Notes: generated by a model from the sequence alone, not told the origin. 26,191 nt of DNA from Stenotrophomonas sp. UBA2302 (GCA_002345545.1 DDVW01000069.1:56222-82412); one strand, 5' to 3'; shown: positions 9,879-17,991, counted from the stretch's first letter. Numbers and translations are program-made.

Positions 9879-11174
9879 TTACCAGTTGAACTGGGTGCGC
9901 AGTGCGTACTGGCCGGTCTTGTCGCCGGTGATCTCGTTGTCGCCCTTGGTGTAGTTCAGCATGAAGCGCAGGCTTGGGTTGACGTAGTAGTTCACGCCCA
10001 TCAGCCAGCTGCTGACCCCGTAGTCGAGGGTGTCGTTCTCGGCGCTGTCATAGCGGGCGGTCAGCTCCCACAGGCCGTGGTTGCCCACCTTCGGCGAGGC
10101 GAACACGCCGGTGCCGGCCTTGTAGCCCTTGTGCCCGCCATTGAGCATCAGGCTGCCCTGCACATAGTAGGTGGTGACGTCCTGATCGCGCGTACCCGGC
10201 TGGCCGAAGGTGGCGTCGGCATACTCGGCCTGGAAGAACGCCGGGCCGAACGAACCGGCCGCTTCCACCGCATACACATCGACCTGGCTGCGGCCGGCAC
10301 CGGTGGTGGTGGCGATCTTCTGCGACGGGCCGCGGCGGCCGGCGTAATTGGCGGTTGCCGACAGGTCACCCGAGCCCTTGTTGGCGTTCTCATGGCTGAA
10401 CCACGCGCCCAGGTGCAGGGTGCGGTTCTCATCGTTGATCGGCGCGTAGGTGACACGGCCGGCCATGCCGGTGCCCTCGGTGCGGCTGCTGGCGGCACCG
10501 CGCAGGTTGAACACGCTCAGGCCGGCGGTGTAGTTCTCGCCCGCACGCAGGTAGCCCACGCCCTGCTGGAACTGGCGGCCGCTGAACAGACCGGTGGCGG
10601 TTGCAAACGGGCGCTCCATCATCAGCAGCTCATTGGAGCTGGTCAGCTCCTCCATCGCGCGATACGGCTTGAAGTGACCGATGGTGAACTTGCCGCCGAG
10701 TGCCGACCTGGCGATGTAGGCATCACGCAGGCCGTCCAGATTGCTGCCGGCGGAGAAATCCTGCTCCAGCTTGTACTCCCAGCCATAGGCCTTGCCACCG
10801 AGGGTCAGGCGCGCGCGGCGGAACTCGCTGGTGCCGGTGGTGTCGGCGATATCGCGGTCAAACGCGTAGGCGTCGAAATGGATGCGCCCGCCCAGCGACG
10901 CCTCGAACTTCTTGTCCGCCGAGGTGACCTTCAGCCCGCCCTTGGTTTCGACCTTGGTGCTGTTGTTGGCCAGCTTGTCGAGCGCGCCGGCGGTGTCGAT
11001 GTTGATCCCGGACTGGGCATCGCTGCGCTCTTCCAGTTCCAGCAGCTTGGCCTGCATCGCCGCCATCTGCTCACGCAGTTCGGCAATCTGCTGGTCACGG
11101 CTGTCGGCCGCCGCGGTGAAACTGGTGGTACCCAGGGCGACGCCGAGTGCGGCAGCCAGAAGGGAATAACGCAT
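9879..11174 (-). CDS. phosphate-selective porin, OprO/OprP family
   Basis: An outer-membrane beta-barrel porin of the OprO/OprP family, which takes up phosphate or polyphosphate under phosphate limitation in Pseudomonas. The 431 residues start with a signal peptide (MRYSLLAAALGVALG, cleavage near TAAA-DS). A short coiled coil follows (QQIAELREQMAAMQAKLLEL, about 28-47), which in this family forms an N-terminal periplasmic trimer segment. The barrel is rich in alternating aromatic strands (GGRIHFDAYAF, EFRRARLTLGGKAYGWEYKL) and ends in ALRTQFNW with a C-terminal aromatic. It is divergent from pstS1 and preceded by tandem Pho-box-like repeats, so regulation by PhoB is very likely. Ion specificity cannot be told from sequence. 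Confidence 0.92.
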   Translation of the reverse strand: MRYSLLAAALGVALGTTSFTAAADSRDQQIAELREQMAAMQAKLLELEERSDAQSGINIDTAGALDKLANNSTKVETKGGLKVTSADKKFEASLGGRIHFDAYAFDRDIADTTGTSEFRRARLTLGGKAYGWEYKLEQDFSAGSNLDGLRDAYIARSALGGKFTIGHFKPYRAMEELTSSNELLMMERPFATATGLFSGRQFQQGVGYLRAGENYTAGLSVFNLRGAASSRTEGTGMAGRVTYAPINDENRTLHLGAWFSHENANKGSGDLSATANYAGRRGPSQKIATTTGAGRSQVDVYAVEAAGSFGPAFFQAEYADATFGQPGTRDQDVTTYYVQGSLMLNGGHKGYKAGTGVFASPKVGNHGLWELTARYDSAENDTLDYGVSSWLMGVNYYVNPSLRFMLNYTKGDNEITGDKTGQYALRTQFNW

Positions 11175-11268
11175 GGGGAAACTCTCCGGTCAGATTGTCG
11201 TTGGAACTGCTGGCTGTACTGGGCCGCACCGGTGAAGCACTGAGGGACCCGTCAAAGGAGCGCCAAGG

Positions 11269-11321
11269 CTGACAGGCGAATGTGACAGATTCACTTCAAC
11301 GCAATGACATGCGGGTGACCT
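11269..11321 (-). promoter_or_regulatory. tandem Pho boxes upstream of the porin gene
   Basis: On the minus strand, 7-mers on an 11-bp period read AGGTCAC (11321-11315), ATGTCAT (11310-11304), a poor TTGAAGT (11299-11293) and CTGTCAC (11288-11282), compared with the PhoB half-site CTGTCAY. An extra CTGTCAG (11275-11269) follows, 13 bp on. The porin start is about 95 bases downstream. No clear -10 was assigned. Confidence 0.75.
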
Positions 11322-11448
11322 CCGCCCCTGCCATCGCGCGCGGCAAGGGCAAGGACAATGGCGAGGGCAGACGCCACGTCCGCTCGACCACCGCAGCGAT
11401 ACGGCAGCGCCACGTCCCTCGCCATACCGGCAGCGGGCGGCAACCGTG

Positions 11449-11488
11449 CTGTCACCGCAACGTCATACGGGCGACCCGCCGCTGTCAT
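11449..11488 (+). promoter_or_regulatory. Pho box array of pstS1
   Basis: Four 7-mers on an exact 11-bp period: CTGTCAC (11449), ACGTCAT (11460), a degenerate GCGACCC (11471) and CTGTCAT (11482). The first and last match the PhoB half-site CTGTCAY fully. A possible -10 (TATGCA, 11497-11502) lies eight bases after the last half-site, a spacing like that of PhoB-activated promoters. The pstS1 start is 63 bases downstream. Confidence 0.82.
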
Positions 11489-11550
11489 CGAAGGGCTATG
11501 CAATAGGTGCCGGGCGGAACCTCCGCACCTCTCTCTTCCAGGAGCCCTTC

Positions 11551-12570
11551 GTGATCCACACCTTCAAGTCGCGCGCCGCCGTTGCCATCCTCGCCGCATC
11601 CTCCGTGTTCGCCGCCAACGCGGCGGACATCACCGGCGCCGGCGCTTCCTTCATCTATCCGGTCATGACCAAGTGGTCGGCCGACTACAACGCCGCCACC
11701 GGCAAGCAGGTGAACTACCAGTCGATCGGCTCGGGCGGCGGCATTGCCCAGATCAAGGCCAACACGGTGGACTTCGGTTCCTCCGATGCGCCGCTCAAGC
11801 CGGAAGAACTGGCCGCCGCGGGGCTGGTGCAGTTCCCGTCGGTGATCGGCGGCGTGGTGCCGGTGCTCAATGTCGCCGGCGTGCAGGCCGGTGCGATGAA
11901 GCTCGACGGCCCGACCCTGGCCAACATCTTCCTGGGCAGGATCACCAAGTGGAACGATCCGGCCATCGTCGCGCTCAACGGCGGCCTGGACCTTCCCGAT
12001 GCCAAGATCACCGTCGTGCACCGCTCCGACGGTTCGGGCACCACCTTCAACTTCGTCAACTACCTGTCCAAGGTCAACGCCGACTGGAAGACCAGCGTCG
12101 GTGAAGGCACCAGCGTGCAGTGGCCGGTCGGCATCGGCGGCAAGGGCAACGAGGGCGTGGCCGCCTACGTCAAGCAGATCAAGGGCGCCATCGGCTATGT
12201 CGAGTTCTCCTACGCACTGCAGAACCGCCTGACCTTCTCGCGCATGAAGAACGCCGCCGGCAACTTCGTGCAGCCACGCGAGGAGAACTTCTCCGCCGCT
12301 GCCGCCAGCGCCGACTGGGCCGGCACCCGCGACTTCCATCTGGTGATGACCAACGCCCCGGGCGACCAGTCCTGGCCGATCACCGCCACCAACTTCATCC
12401 TGATGCGCAAGCAGCCCAAGAGCGCTGAAGGCGCCAAGGCCGCGGTCGAGTATTTCCGCTGGATCTATGCCAACGGTGACGAACAGGCCCGCCAGCTGGA
12501 TTACGTGCCGCTGCCCGACAGCCTGGTGCGCCAGATCGAAACCTACTGGCAGCAGAACCTGCAGTACTGA
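11551..12570 (+). CDS. pstS: phosphate ABC transporter substrate-binding protein PstS, soluble type
   Basis: PstS is the periplasmic high-affinity phosphate receptor of the Pst ABC transporter. A GTG start at 11551 is chosen because AGGAG lies six bases upstream and a signal peptide follows at once (FKSRAAVAILAASSVFAANA, cleavage near residue 24 or 25). The mature part shows the phosphate-binding segments GAGASFIYP, SIGSGGGIAQI, VDFGSSDAPL and HRSDGSGTTFNF. Length is 339 residues, as usual. It is very similar to the next gene (pstS2) but has a cleavable signal rather than a lipobox, so it should be free in the periplasm or secreted. It has its own Pho box array upstream and its own terminator downstream, so it is probably a single-gene transcript. 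Confidence 0.95.
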   Translation: MIHTFKSRAAVAILAASSVFAANAADITGAGASFIYPVMTKWSADYNAATGKQVNYQSIGSGGGIAQIKANTVDFGSSDAPLKPEELAAAGLVQFPSVIGGVVPVLNVAGVQAGAMKLDGPTLANIFLGRITKWNDPAIVALNGGLDLPDAKITVVHRSDGSGTTFNFVNYLSKVNADWKTSVGEGTSVQWPVGIGGKGNEGVAAYVKQIKGAIGYVEFSYALQNRLTFSRMKNAAGNFVQPREENFSAAAASADWAGTRDFHLVMTNAPGDQSWPITATNFILMRKQPKSAEGAKAAVEYFRWIYANGDEQARQLDYVPLPDSLVRQIETYWQQNLQY

Positions 12571-12609
12571 GCAACGAGACGGCAGGTCCCTCTCTCCCCT
12601 GTCGCCTCA

Positions 12610-12641
12610 GGCGCGGATCAAGCGATCCGCGCCTTCTTTTT
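12610..12641 (+). terminator. Rho-independent terminator of pstS1
   Basis: A perfect 10-bp stem (GGCGCGGATC / GATCCGCGCC) with loop AAGC is followed by TTCTTTTT. It lies 40 bases after the pstS1 stop, so pstS1 is terminated before pstS2. Confidence 0.9.
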
Positions 12642-12995
12642 GCCTTCCGGCAAACCGCGCAAGCCGCGAGCCGGCCAATACCGTTCACCACTGCTGCAGG
12701 AGCGGCGTAAGCCGCGAAGCGTGTGAACCAGTTGCCCTGCGGATCCCTTTCCACTGACCGCCTCCAGGCCCGCTGCCGGTGGAGCATTGAGGTTGCCCAC
12801 ACCCGCGAAACTGCTGCCTTCACGCGGCCAGGCATGTCCCGGCACGATGCGTGGCCCCCTGCGAACGGATCCGCTCCGGCTTTCGAGGTTTATGTCGCCG
12901 CGTGTGTCATCAACGACTCCGTTGCCGGAACCAGCGGCAATCCCGCCTGACATCAAACACCTTGATTCCATTGCCGTTTCCAGATTTCTTTGACG
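12642..12995. repeat. gap between pstS1 and pstS2 with REP-like hairpins
   Basis: About 350 bases without a supported gene. The left third holds two imperfect stem-loops that share AGCCGCGA: CCGGC...GCCGG (12647-12674), and GGAGCGGCGTAAGCCGCGAAG, in which GCGGC (12702-12706) pairs with GCCGC (12711-12715). The second resembles the GGAGCGGC-type REP elements of Pseudomonas and xanthomonads. A short possible reading frame (12723-12950) has no ribosome site or recognisable product. The Pho boxes of pstS2 begin at the right end. Confidence 0.45.
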
Positions 12996-13024
12996 ATGTA
13001 ATCAGGCTGTAACAAAAACATCAT
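12996..13024 (+). promoter_or_regulatory. Pho box array of pstS2
   Basis: Three 7-mers at exact 11-bp spacing: ATGTAAT (12996), CTGTAAC (13007) and ACATCAT (13018), compared with CTGTCAY. The match is weaker than at pstS1 (5, 6 and 4 of 7), but the phase, the A-rich spacer AAAA and the position 55 bases before the pstS2 start support a PhoB site. Confidence 0.7.
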
Positions 13025-13078
13025 TTCATAGCCGCATCCGCTGGTACCGCCAGCCCTTCTCCCGCTATGGAGTGACGC

Positions 13079-14167
13079 ATGAAGCTGCACACGACCGGTC
13101 TTGCCGCCCTTTCGCTGGCCATCGCCCTGGGCCTGTCGGCCTGTGGCGACAACGGCAACCAGGCCGCTTCCGCCCCGCAGAACGCCGCGACCGACGCACC
13201 GGCCGCCACCGACAAGGTGTCGGTCGAAATCGCCGGTGCCGGCGCCTCCTTCATCTACCCGCTGGTGTCCAAGTGGTCGGCCGACTACAACGCCGCCACC
13301 GGCGCCAAGGTCAACTACCAGTCCATCGGCTCCGGTGGCGGCATCGCCCAGATCAAGGCCGGCACCGTGGACTTCGGTTCCTCCGACAAGCCGCTGTCCA
13401 CCGAAGAGCTGGCGCAGGCCGGCCTCGGCCAGTTCCCGTCGGCCATCGGCGGCGTGGTGCCGGTGGTGAACCTCGAAGGCCTGCAGCCGGGCCAGCTGCG
13501 TCTGGACGGCCCGCTGCTGGCGGCCATCTACCTGGGCAAGATCGGCAAGTGGAACGACAAGGCCATCGCCGATGCCAACCCGGGCGTGACCCTGCCCGAC
13601 ACCAAGATCTCGCTGGTGCACCGCTCCGACGGTTCGGGCACCACCTTCAACTTCTCCAACTACCTGTCCAAGGTCAGTGGCCAGTGGAAGGACAGCGTCG
13701 GCGAAGGCACCTCGCTGCAGTGGCCGGACGGCGTCGGCGGCAAGGGCAACGAAGGCGTGGCCTCGTACGTGAAGCAGATCAAGGGTGCCATCGGCTATGT
13801 CGAACTGGCCTACGCGCTGCAGAACAACATGCCGTATGCCTCGATGCAGAACGCTGCCGGCAACTGGGTGCAGCCGACCGCTGAAACCTTTGCCGCCGCC
13901 GCGGCCAGCGCCGACTGGGCCAACGCCAAGGACTTCAACCTGGTGATCACCAATGCACCGGGCGCCAACGCGTGGCCGATCACCGCCACCAACTTCATGC
14001 TGATGCACAAGCAGCCGAAGGACGCCAAGCGCAGCGCCGAGACCCGCGCCTTCTTCAAGTGGGCGTTCGAGAACGGCCAGACCCAGGCCAACGAACTGCA
14101 CTACGTGCCGCTGCCGGCCGAGCTGGTGGCGCAGATCGAAAGCTACTGGGCCGCCGAGTTCAAGTGA
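13079..14167 (+). CDS. pstS: phosphate ABC transporter substrate-binding protein PstS, lipoprotein type
   Basis: A second PstS, 362 residues. The N-terminus MKLHTTGLAALSLAIALGLSACG is a lipoprotein signal with lipobox LSAC (Cys22). A Ala/Asp-rich linker (about residues 24-50) precedes the binding protein, which shares the motifs GAGASFIYP, SIGSGGGIAQI, VDFGSSDKPL and HRSDGSGTTFNF with pstS1. It is therefore probably membrane-tethered. A GGAG six bases before ATG 13079 supports the start. It is followed by pstC, so it is the likely partner of this transporter. The stop codon sits at the foot of a long hairpin that separates it from pstC. Confidence 0.95.
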   Translation: MKLHTTGLAALSLAIALGLSACGDNGNQAASAPQNAATDAPAATDKVSVEIAGAGASFIYPLVSKWSADYNAATGAKVNYQSIGSGGGIAQIKAGTVDFGSSDKPLSTEELAQAGLGQFPSAIGGVVPVVNLEGLQPGQLRLDGPLLAAIYLGKIGKWNDKAIADANPGVTLPDTKISLVHRSDGSGTTFNFSNYLSKVSGQWKDSVGEGTSLQWPDGVGGKGNEGVASYVKQIKGAIGYVELAYALQNNMPYASMQNAAGNWVQPTAETFAAAAASADWANAKDFNLVITNAPGANAWPITATNFMLMHKQPKDAKRSAETRAFFKWAFENGQTQANELHYVPLPAELVAQIESYWAAEFK

Positions 14168-14273
14168 CGCAATGACGCGGGCGCACCACCGGTGCGCCCG
14201 CCTATGTCATTGCGTCGTCCCCGCGCAGTCGGGGACAACGACCTCGAAAATCTGTACTCCCCGACCACGGGGA
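14166..14273 (+). repeat. long hairpin plus REP-like stems between pstS2 and pstC
   Basis: Directly at the pstS2 stop, two contiguous 11-bp arms GACGCAATGAC (14166-14176) and GCGGGCGCACC (14177-14187) pair with GGTGCGCCCGC (14191-14201) and GTCATTGCGTC (14206-14216). This makes a 22-bp stem with only a CTAT bulge and loop ACC. Two smaller stems follow, GTCCCCG/CGGGGAC (14217-14236) and TCCCCG/CGGGGA (14258-14273). No T run follows. By analogy with the intercistronic REP in other binding-protein operons, it may stabilise pstS mRNA and reduce read-through to pstC (inference). Confidence 0.7.
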
Positions 14274-14313
14274 CAGAAACACCACCGCATCCTCCTGGGC
14301 CCCCGCCGCTGCC

Positions 14314-15282
14314 ATGAATGCCATCGCACCGCCTCTTGTTTCGCCCAGTTCGCGTGACCTGCGCGACGCCCGCAACGACCGGCTGTTCCGCTGGTTCCTG
14401 ATCGCCACCGTGGCCTTCGTGCTGGTCGCCCTCGCCAGCGCCGCACTGTCGATGCTGTGGGGTGGCCGCCATGCCCTGCAGGCGCAGGGGTTGAGCTTTT
14501 TCTATTCGGCCGAGTGGAATCCGGTTGAAAACAAGTTCGGCGCGCTGGCGCCGATCTACGGCACCATCGTCACCGCCGTGATCGCGATGCTGATCGCGGT
14601 GCCGGTGAGTTTCGGCATCGCCTTCTTCCTCACCGAAGTGGCGCCGCGCTGGTTGCGCGGTCCGATCGGCACCGCCATCGAACTGCTGGCCGGCATTCCT
14701 TCGATCATCTACGGCATGTGGGGCCTGTTCGTGCTGGTGCCGGTGATGACCGAATACGTCACCCCGTTCCTCAACGACCACCTCGGCACGCTGCCGCTGA
14801 TCGGCAAGCTGTTCCAGGGCCCGCCGCTGGGCATCGGCATGCTCACCGCCGGTTTCGTGCTGGCGATCATGGTCATCCCGTTCATCTCCTCGGTGATGCG
14901 CGAAGTGTTCCTCACCGTGCCGACCCGCCTGAAGGAATCGGCCTATGCGCTGGGCTCGACCAAGTGGGAAGTGAGCTGGGACATCGTGCTGCCCTACACC
15001 CGCTCGGCGGTGATCGGCGGCATCTTCCTCGGCCTGGGCCGCGCACTGGGCGAAACCATGGCGGTGGCCTTCGTGATCGGCAACAGCGTGCGCCTGACGC
15101 CGTCGCTGCTGGAGCCGGGCACCACCATCGCCGCGCTGATCGCCAACGACTTCGGCGAGGCCACCGAAACCTACCGCTCGGCACTGCTGCTGCTCGGCTT
15201 CGTGCTGTTCATCGTCACCTTCGTGGTGCTGGCGATCGCCCGCCTGATGCTGATGCGCCTGGCCCGCAAGGAGGGCAACTGA
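14314..15282 (+). CDS. pstC: phosphate ABC transporter permease PstC
   Basis: One of the two inner-membrane permeases of the Pst transporter. The 322 residues contain about six hydrophobic segments, the first at about residues 27-50 (FLIATVAFVLVALASAAL), and the PstC-typical text IELLAGIPSIIYGMWGLFVL. The ABC-permease EAA loop is ESAYALGSTKWEVSWDIVLP, followed by a GLGRALGETMAV segment. ATG 14314 gives a hydrophilic N-terminus of normal length. The stop overlaps the pstA start (TGATG), so the two permeases are translationally coupled, which suits their 1:1 complex. It follows pstS2 after a 146-base spacer with hairpins. Confidence 0.96.
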   Translation: MNAIAPPLVSPSSRDLRDARNDRLFRWFLIATVAFVLVALASAALSMLWGGRHALQAQGLSFFYSAEWNPVENKFGALAPIYGTIVTAVIAMLIAVPVSFGIAFFLTEVAPRWLRGPIGTAIELLAGIPSIIYGMWGLFVLVPVMTEYVTPFLNDHLGTLPLIGKLFQGPPLGIGMLTAGFVLAIMVIPFISSVMREVFLTVPTRLKESAYALGSTKWEVSWDIVLPYTRSAVIGGIFLGLGRALGETMAVAFVIGNSVRLTPSLLEPGTTIAALIANDFGEATETYRSALLLLGFVLFIVTFVVLAIARLMLMRLARKEGN

Positions 15283-16148
15283 TGTCCACCGCCTCGTCCG
15301 AATCGCTGTACCTGCGCCGCCGCATCACCAACACCGTGGCGCTGTTGATGGGCTGCGCCACCGCGCTGTTCGGCCTGTTCTTCCTCGGCTGGATCCTGTG
15401 GACGCTGCTGTCCAAGGGCCTGCCGGGCATCAACATCGACCTGTTCACCCAGATGACGCCGCCGCCGATGCAGCAGGGTGGCCTGCTCAACGCCTTCTTC
15501 GGCAGCGCGGTGATGTGCACGCTGGCCATCGCCATCGGCACGCCGCTGGGCGTGGCCGCCGGCACCTGGCTGGCCGAGTACGGCAATGCCCGCAAGGCCG
15601 GCACGGTGGTGCGCTTCGTAAATGACATCCTGCTGTCGGCACCGTCGATCGTGCTGGGCCTGTTCGTCTACACGCTGTACGTGATGCAGACCGGCGGCCA
15701 GTTCTCCGCGTTTGCCGGCGCGCTGTCGCTGGCCTTCATCGTGCTGCCGGTGGTGATCCGCACCACCGACGAGATGCTGCGACTGGTGCCGGTGCAGATG
15801 CGCGAAGCCGCGCTGGCGCTGGGTGTGCCGCAGTGGAAGGTGATCATGCAGGTGCTGTATCGCAGCGCGATGGCCGGCATCGTCACCGGCATCCTGCTCG
15901 CACTGGCGCGCATCTCCGGCGAAACCGCGCCGCTGCTGTTCACCGCCTTCGGCAACCAGTACTGGAATTCCAACGTGTTCCAGCCGATGGCCTCGGTGCC
16001 GGTGGTGATGAACCAGTACGCCGGCAGCCCCTACGAATCCTGGCAGGTGCTGGCCTGGGCCGGCGCACTGGTGCTGACCGTGTTCGTGCTGCTGGTCAGC
16101 CTCTCCGCGCGCGGCCTGCTGCTGCGCAACCGCATTTCAAACGACTGA
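15282..16148 (+). CDS. pstA: phosphate ABC transporter permease PstA
   Basis: The second Pst permease, 288 residues from ATG 15282, which shares its A with the pstC stop. The frame is open far upstream inside pstC, but the true N-terminus begins MSTASSESLYLRRR. Visible features are a first membrane helix (about residues 19-44), the family segment AGTWLAEYG, SAPSIVLGLFVYTLYV, the EAA loop EAALALGVPQWKVIMQVLY, and ALARISGETAPLLFTAFGNQ near the C-terminus, which is characteristic of PstA. It ends RNRISND. pstB follows 18 bases downstream. Identification is firm. Confidence 0.96.
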   Translation: MSTASSESLYLRRRITNTVALLMGCATALFGLFFLGWILWTLLSKGLPGINIDLFTQMTPPPMQQGGLLNAFFGSAVMCTLAIAIGTPLGVAAGTWLAEYGNARKAGTVVRFVNDILLSAPSIVLGLFVYTLYVMQTGGQFSAFAGALSLAFIVLPVVIRTTDEMLRLVPVQMREAALALGVPQWKVIMQVLYRSAMAGIVTGILLALARISGETAPLLFTAFGNQYWNSNVFQPMASVPVVMNQYAGSPYESWQVLAWAGALVLTVFVLLVSLSARGLLLRNRISND

Positions 16149-16166
16149 ACTTGAACGATTGATCCC

Positions 16167-17009
16167 ATGGACCATGCCATGAACGACCTCAGCAATGCCG
16201 TGCCGATGCAGCGCATCAGCGTGCCCGCCGCCCACCAGTCGCTGCAGCCCACCGCACCGGTCAAGCTGGCCGCGCGCGGCCTGGATTTCTACTACGACAA
16301 GTTCCATGCGTTGAAGAACATCCACCTGGAGATCCCGGAAAAGCGCGTGACCGCGCTGATCGGTCCGTCCGGCTGCGGCAAGTCCACGCTGCTGCGCATC
16401 TTCAACCGCATCTACGCGCTGTATCCCAAGCTCGAGGCCCGCGGCGAGGTGCTGCTGGATGGCGAGAACATCCTCTCGCCGAAGTACCCGATGAACCGCC
16501 TGCGCTCCAAGGTGGGCATGGTGTTCCAGAAGCCGGTGCCGTTCCCGATGACCATCTTCGAGAACGTCGCCTACGGCATCCGCCACCACGAGAAGCTGTC
16601 CAAGGCCGAGATGATCGTGCGCGTGGAACAGGCGCTGCGTCAGGGCGCGCTGTGGGACGAGGTGAAAGACAAGCTCAACCAGAGCGCGCTGGGCCTGTCC
16701 GGCGGCCAGCAGCAGCGCCTGTGCATCGCCCGCGCCGTGGCGCTGCGCCCGGACGTGCTGCTGCTCGATGAGCCGACCTCGGCGCTGGACCCGATCTCCA
16801 CCAGCCGCATCGAGCAGCTGATCGAGGAGCTGAAGGACGATTACACCATCGCCATCGTCACCCACAACATGCAGCAGGCCGCGCGCGTGTCCGACTACAC
16901 CGCCTTCATGTACCTGGGCGATCTGATCGAACACGACCGCACCGAGACGATCTTCTCCAACCCGTCGAAAAAGCAGACCGAGGACTACATCACCGGCCGC
17001 TTCGGCTGA
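16167..17009 (+). CDS. pstB: phosphate ABC transporter ATP-binding protein PstB
   Basis: The ATPase of the Pst transporter, 280 residues. It has Walker [10 protein letters not shown] (66-74), a Q-loop near [13 protein letters not shown], the ABC signature LSGGQQQR (177-184), Walker B VLLLDEP (197-203) and an H-loop in [15 protein letters not shown]. The C-terminal [10 protein letters not shown] is the usual PstB end. The N-terminus carries about 30 residues before the first strand, roughly 20 more than in E. coli. Either it has a real extension, or translation starts at a downstream Met (residue 5 or 14). The ribosome site before 16167 is weak, so the start is uncertain. Confidence 0.95.
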   Translation: MDHAMNDLSNAVPMQRISVPAAHQSLQPTAPVKLAARGLDFYYDKFHALKNIHLEIPEKRVTALIGPSGCGKSTLLRIFNRIYALYPKLEARGEVLLDGENILSPKYPMNRLRSKVGMVFQKPVPFPMTIFENVAYGIRHHEKLSKAEMIVRVEQALRQGALWDEVKDKLNQSALGLSGGQQQRLCIARAVALRPDVLLLDEPTSALDPISTSRIEQLIEELKDDYTIAIVTHNMQQAARVSDYTAFMYLGDLIEHDRTETIFSNPSKKQTEDYITGRFG

Positions 17010-17020
17010 GGCAGGCTGTT

Positions 17021-17039
17021 TGCGCGGCACTGCCGCGCA
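17021..17039 (+). other. small hairpin between pstB and phoU
   Basis: A 7-bp stem TGCGCGG / CCGCGCA with loop CACTG lies just after pstB in a 176-base spacer. No T run follows. It could be a transcript-processing or stability element; function is unproved. Confidence 0.3.
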
Positions 17040-17185
17040 GCCGCGTTCCCTCCGCTGCTCCGTCTGCGCGTAGACGCTGCCGTCGCCACGACCGGAACGA
17101 ATGAAATGCCAATGCAGCCCCCGCAGTTCCTTCGGATAAAAGCAGCCTTCCCTACTCCCGCTTCTGTCATAGCCCAGAGACACCC

Positions 17186-17896
17186 ATGAACAATCTTCCC
17201 AACGACCACATCGTCAGAAGCTACGACGAGGAACAGCAGCGCCTGGTCGCCGAAATCGTGCGCATGGGCGAGATGTCCGTCGCCCAGCTGGAAGCGGCGC
17301 TGGACGTGATCGAACGGCGTGACGAGAAGGCCGCCGAACGCATCGTCGCCAACGACGACGCCATCGACGAACTCGAGCAGCAGATCAGCCACGACGTGAT
17401 GCGGCTGGCGCTGCGCGGGCCGATGGCACGCGACCTGCGCGAGATCCTCGCCGGCCTGCGCATTCCCGCCGATATCGAGCGCATCGGCGATTACGCCGCC
17501 AACGTCGCCAAGCGTTCCATCGCACTGGCCAGCATGCCGCCGCTGCCGCATATCCAGGGACTGCAGGCGCTGGGCCAACTGGCCGCGCAGCAGGTCCGCC
17601 GCGCCCTCGAGGCCTATCGCGACAACAATGCCGAGGCCGCCCTGCAGCTGCGGGCCGACGACGCCCGGCTGGACGCGCAGTACACCGCGCTTTTCCGCGA
17701 ACTGCTCACCTACATGATGGAAGACCCGCGCAACATCACCCCATGCACGCACCTGCTGTTCATGGCCAAGAACCTGGAGCGCGTGGGCGACCATGCCACC
17801 AATATCGCCGAGAACGTGTGGTTCCTCGTGCACGGCGATGCGCCGCTGCCGCCGCGCGAGAAGCGCGACGAAACCAGCACCGTCGACCACGCCTGA
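17186..17896 (+). CDS. phoU: phosphate signalling regulator PhoU
   Basis: PhoU is a cytoplasmic helical protein that links the Pst transporter to the PhoR kinase and restrains PhoB activation when phosphate is abundant (family knowledge). The 236 residues form the two PhoU repeats, each with the metal-binding signature: ERIGDYAANVAKR in the first and ERVGDHATNIAEN in the second. Length is close to the E. coli protein (241). ATG 17186 gives the typical N-terminus with IVRSYDEEQQRLVAEIVRMG. It ends the pst cluster. phoB and phoR, which flank phoU in some bacteria, are not in this window. Confidence 0.95.
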   Translation: MNNLPNDHIVRSYDEEQQRLVAEIVRMGEMSVAQLEAALDVIERRDEKAAERIVANDDAIDELEQQISHDVMRLALRGPMARDLREILAGLRIPADIERIGDYAANVAKRSIALASMPPLPHIQGLQALGQLAAQQVRRALEAYRDNNAEAALQLRADDARLDAQYTALFRELLTYMMEDPRNITPCTHLLFMAKNLERVGDHATNIAENVWFLVHGDAPLPPREKRDETSTVDHA

Positions 17897-17949
17897 ACAC
17901 GGACCGGCAGCGGCGCTGGCCGCTGTCCCGTTGCAGCACAGTCGCGGCC

Positions 17950-17991
17950 CGGGCACGGCGCTGCCGGCATCGCCCGGCCGCGCCGTGCCCG
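17950..17991 (+). terminator. probable terminator hairpin after phoU
   Basis: GGGCACGGCG (17951-17960) pairs perfectly with CGCCGTGCCC (17981-17990), and an inner GCCGG/CCGGC stem extends it. It lies 54 bases after phoU and before bufA. No T run follows, so it may be Rho-assisted or an mRNA end stabiliser. Confidence 0.5.

Noticed and set aside
9804..11243. Long plus-strand open frame opposite the porin gene
   Set aside because: The porin on the minus strand has a signal peptide, barrel pattern and aromatic C-terminus; the plus frame is a shadow.
12723..12950. Possible 75-residue protein between pstS1 and pstS2
   Set aside because: No ribosome site, no recognisable motif and it overlaps the REP-like region.
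17164..17170. CTGTCAT before phoU as a Pho box
   Set aside because: The neighbouring 7-mers at 11-bp spacing (ACTCCCG, AGAGACA) do not match, so it is an isolated half-site.
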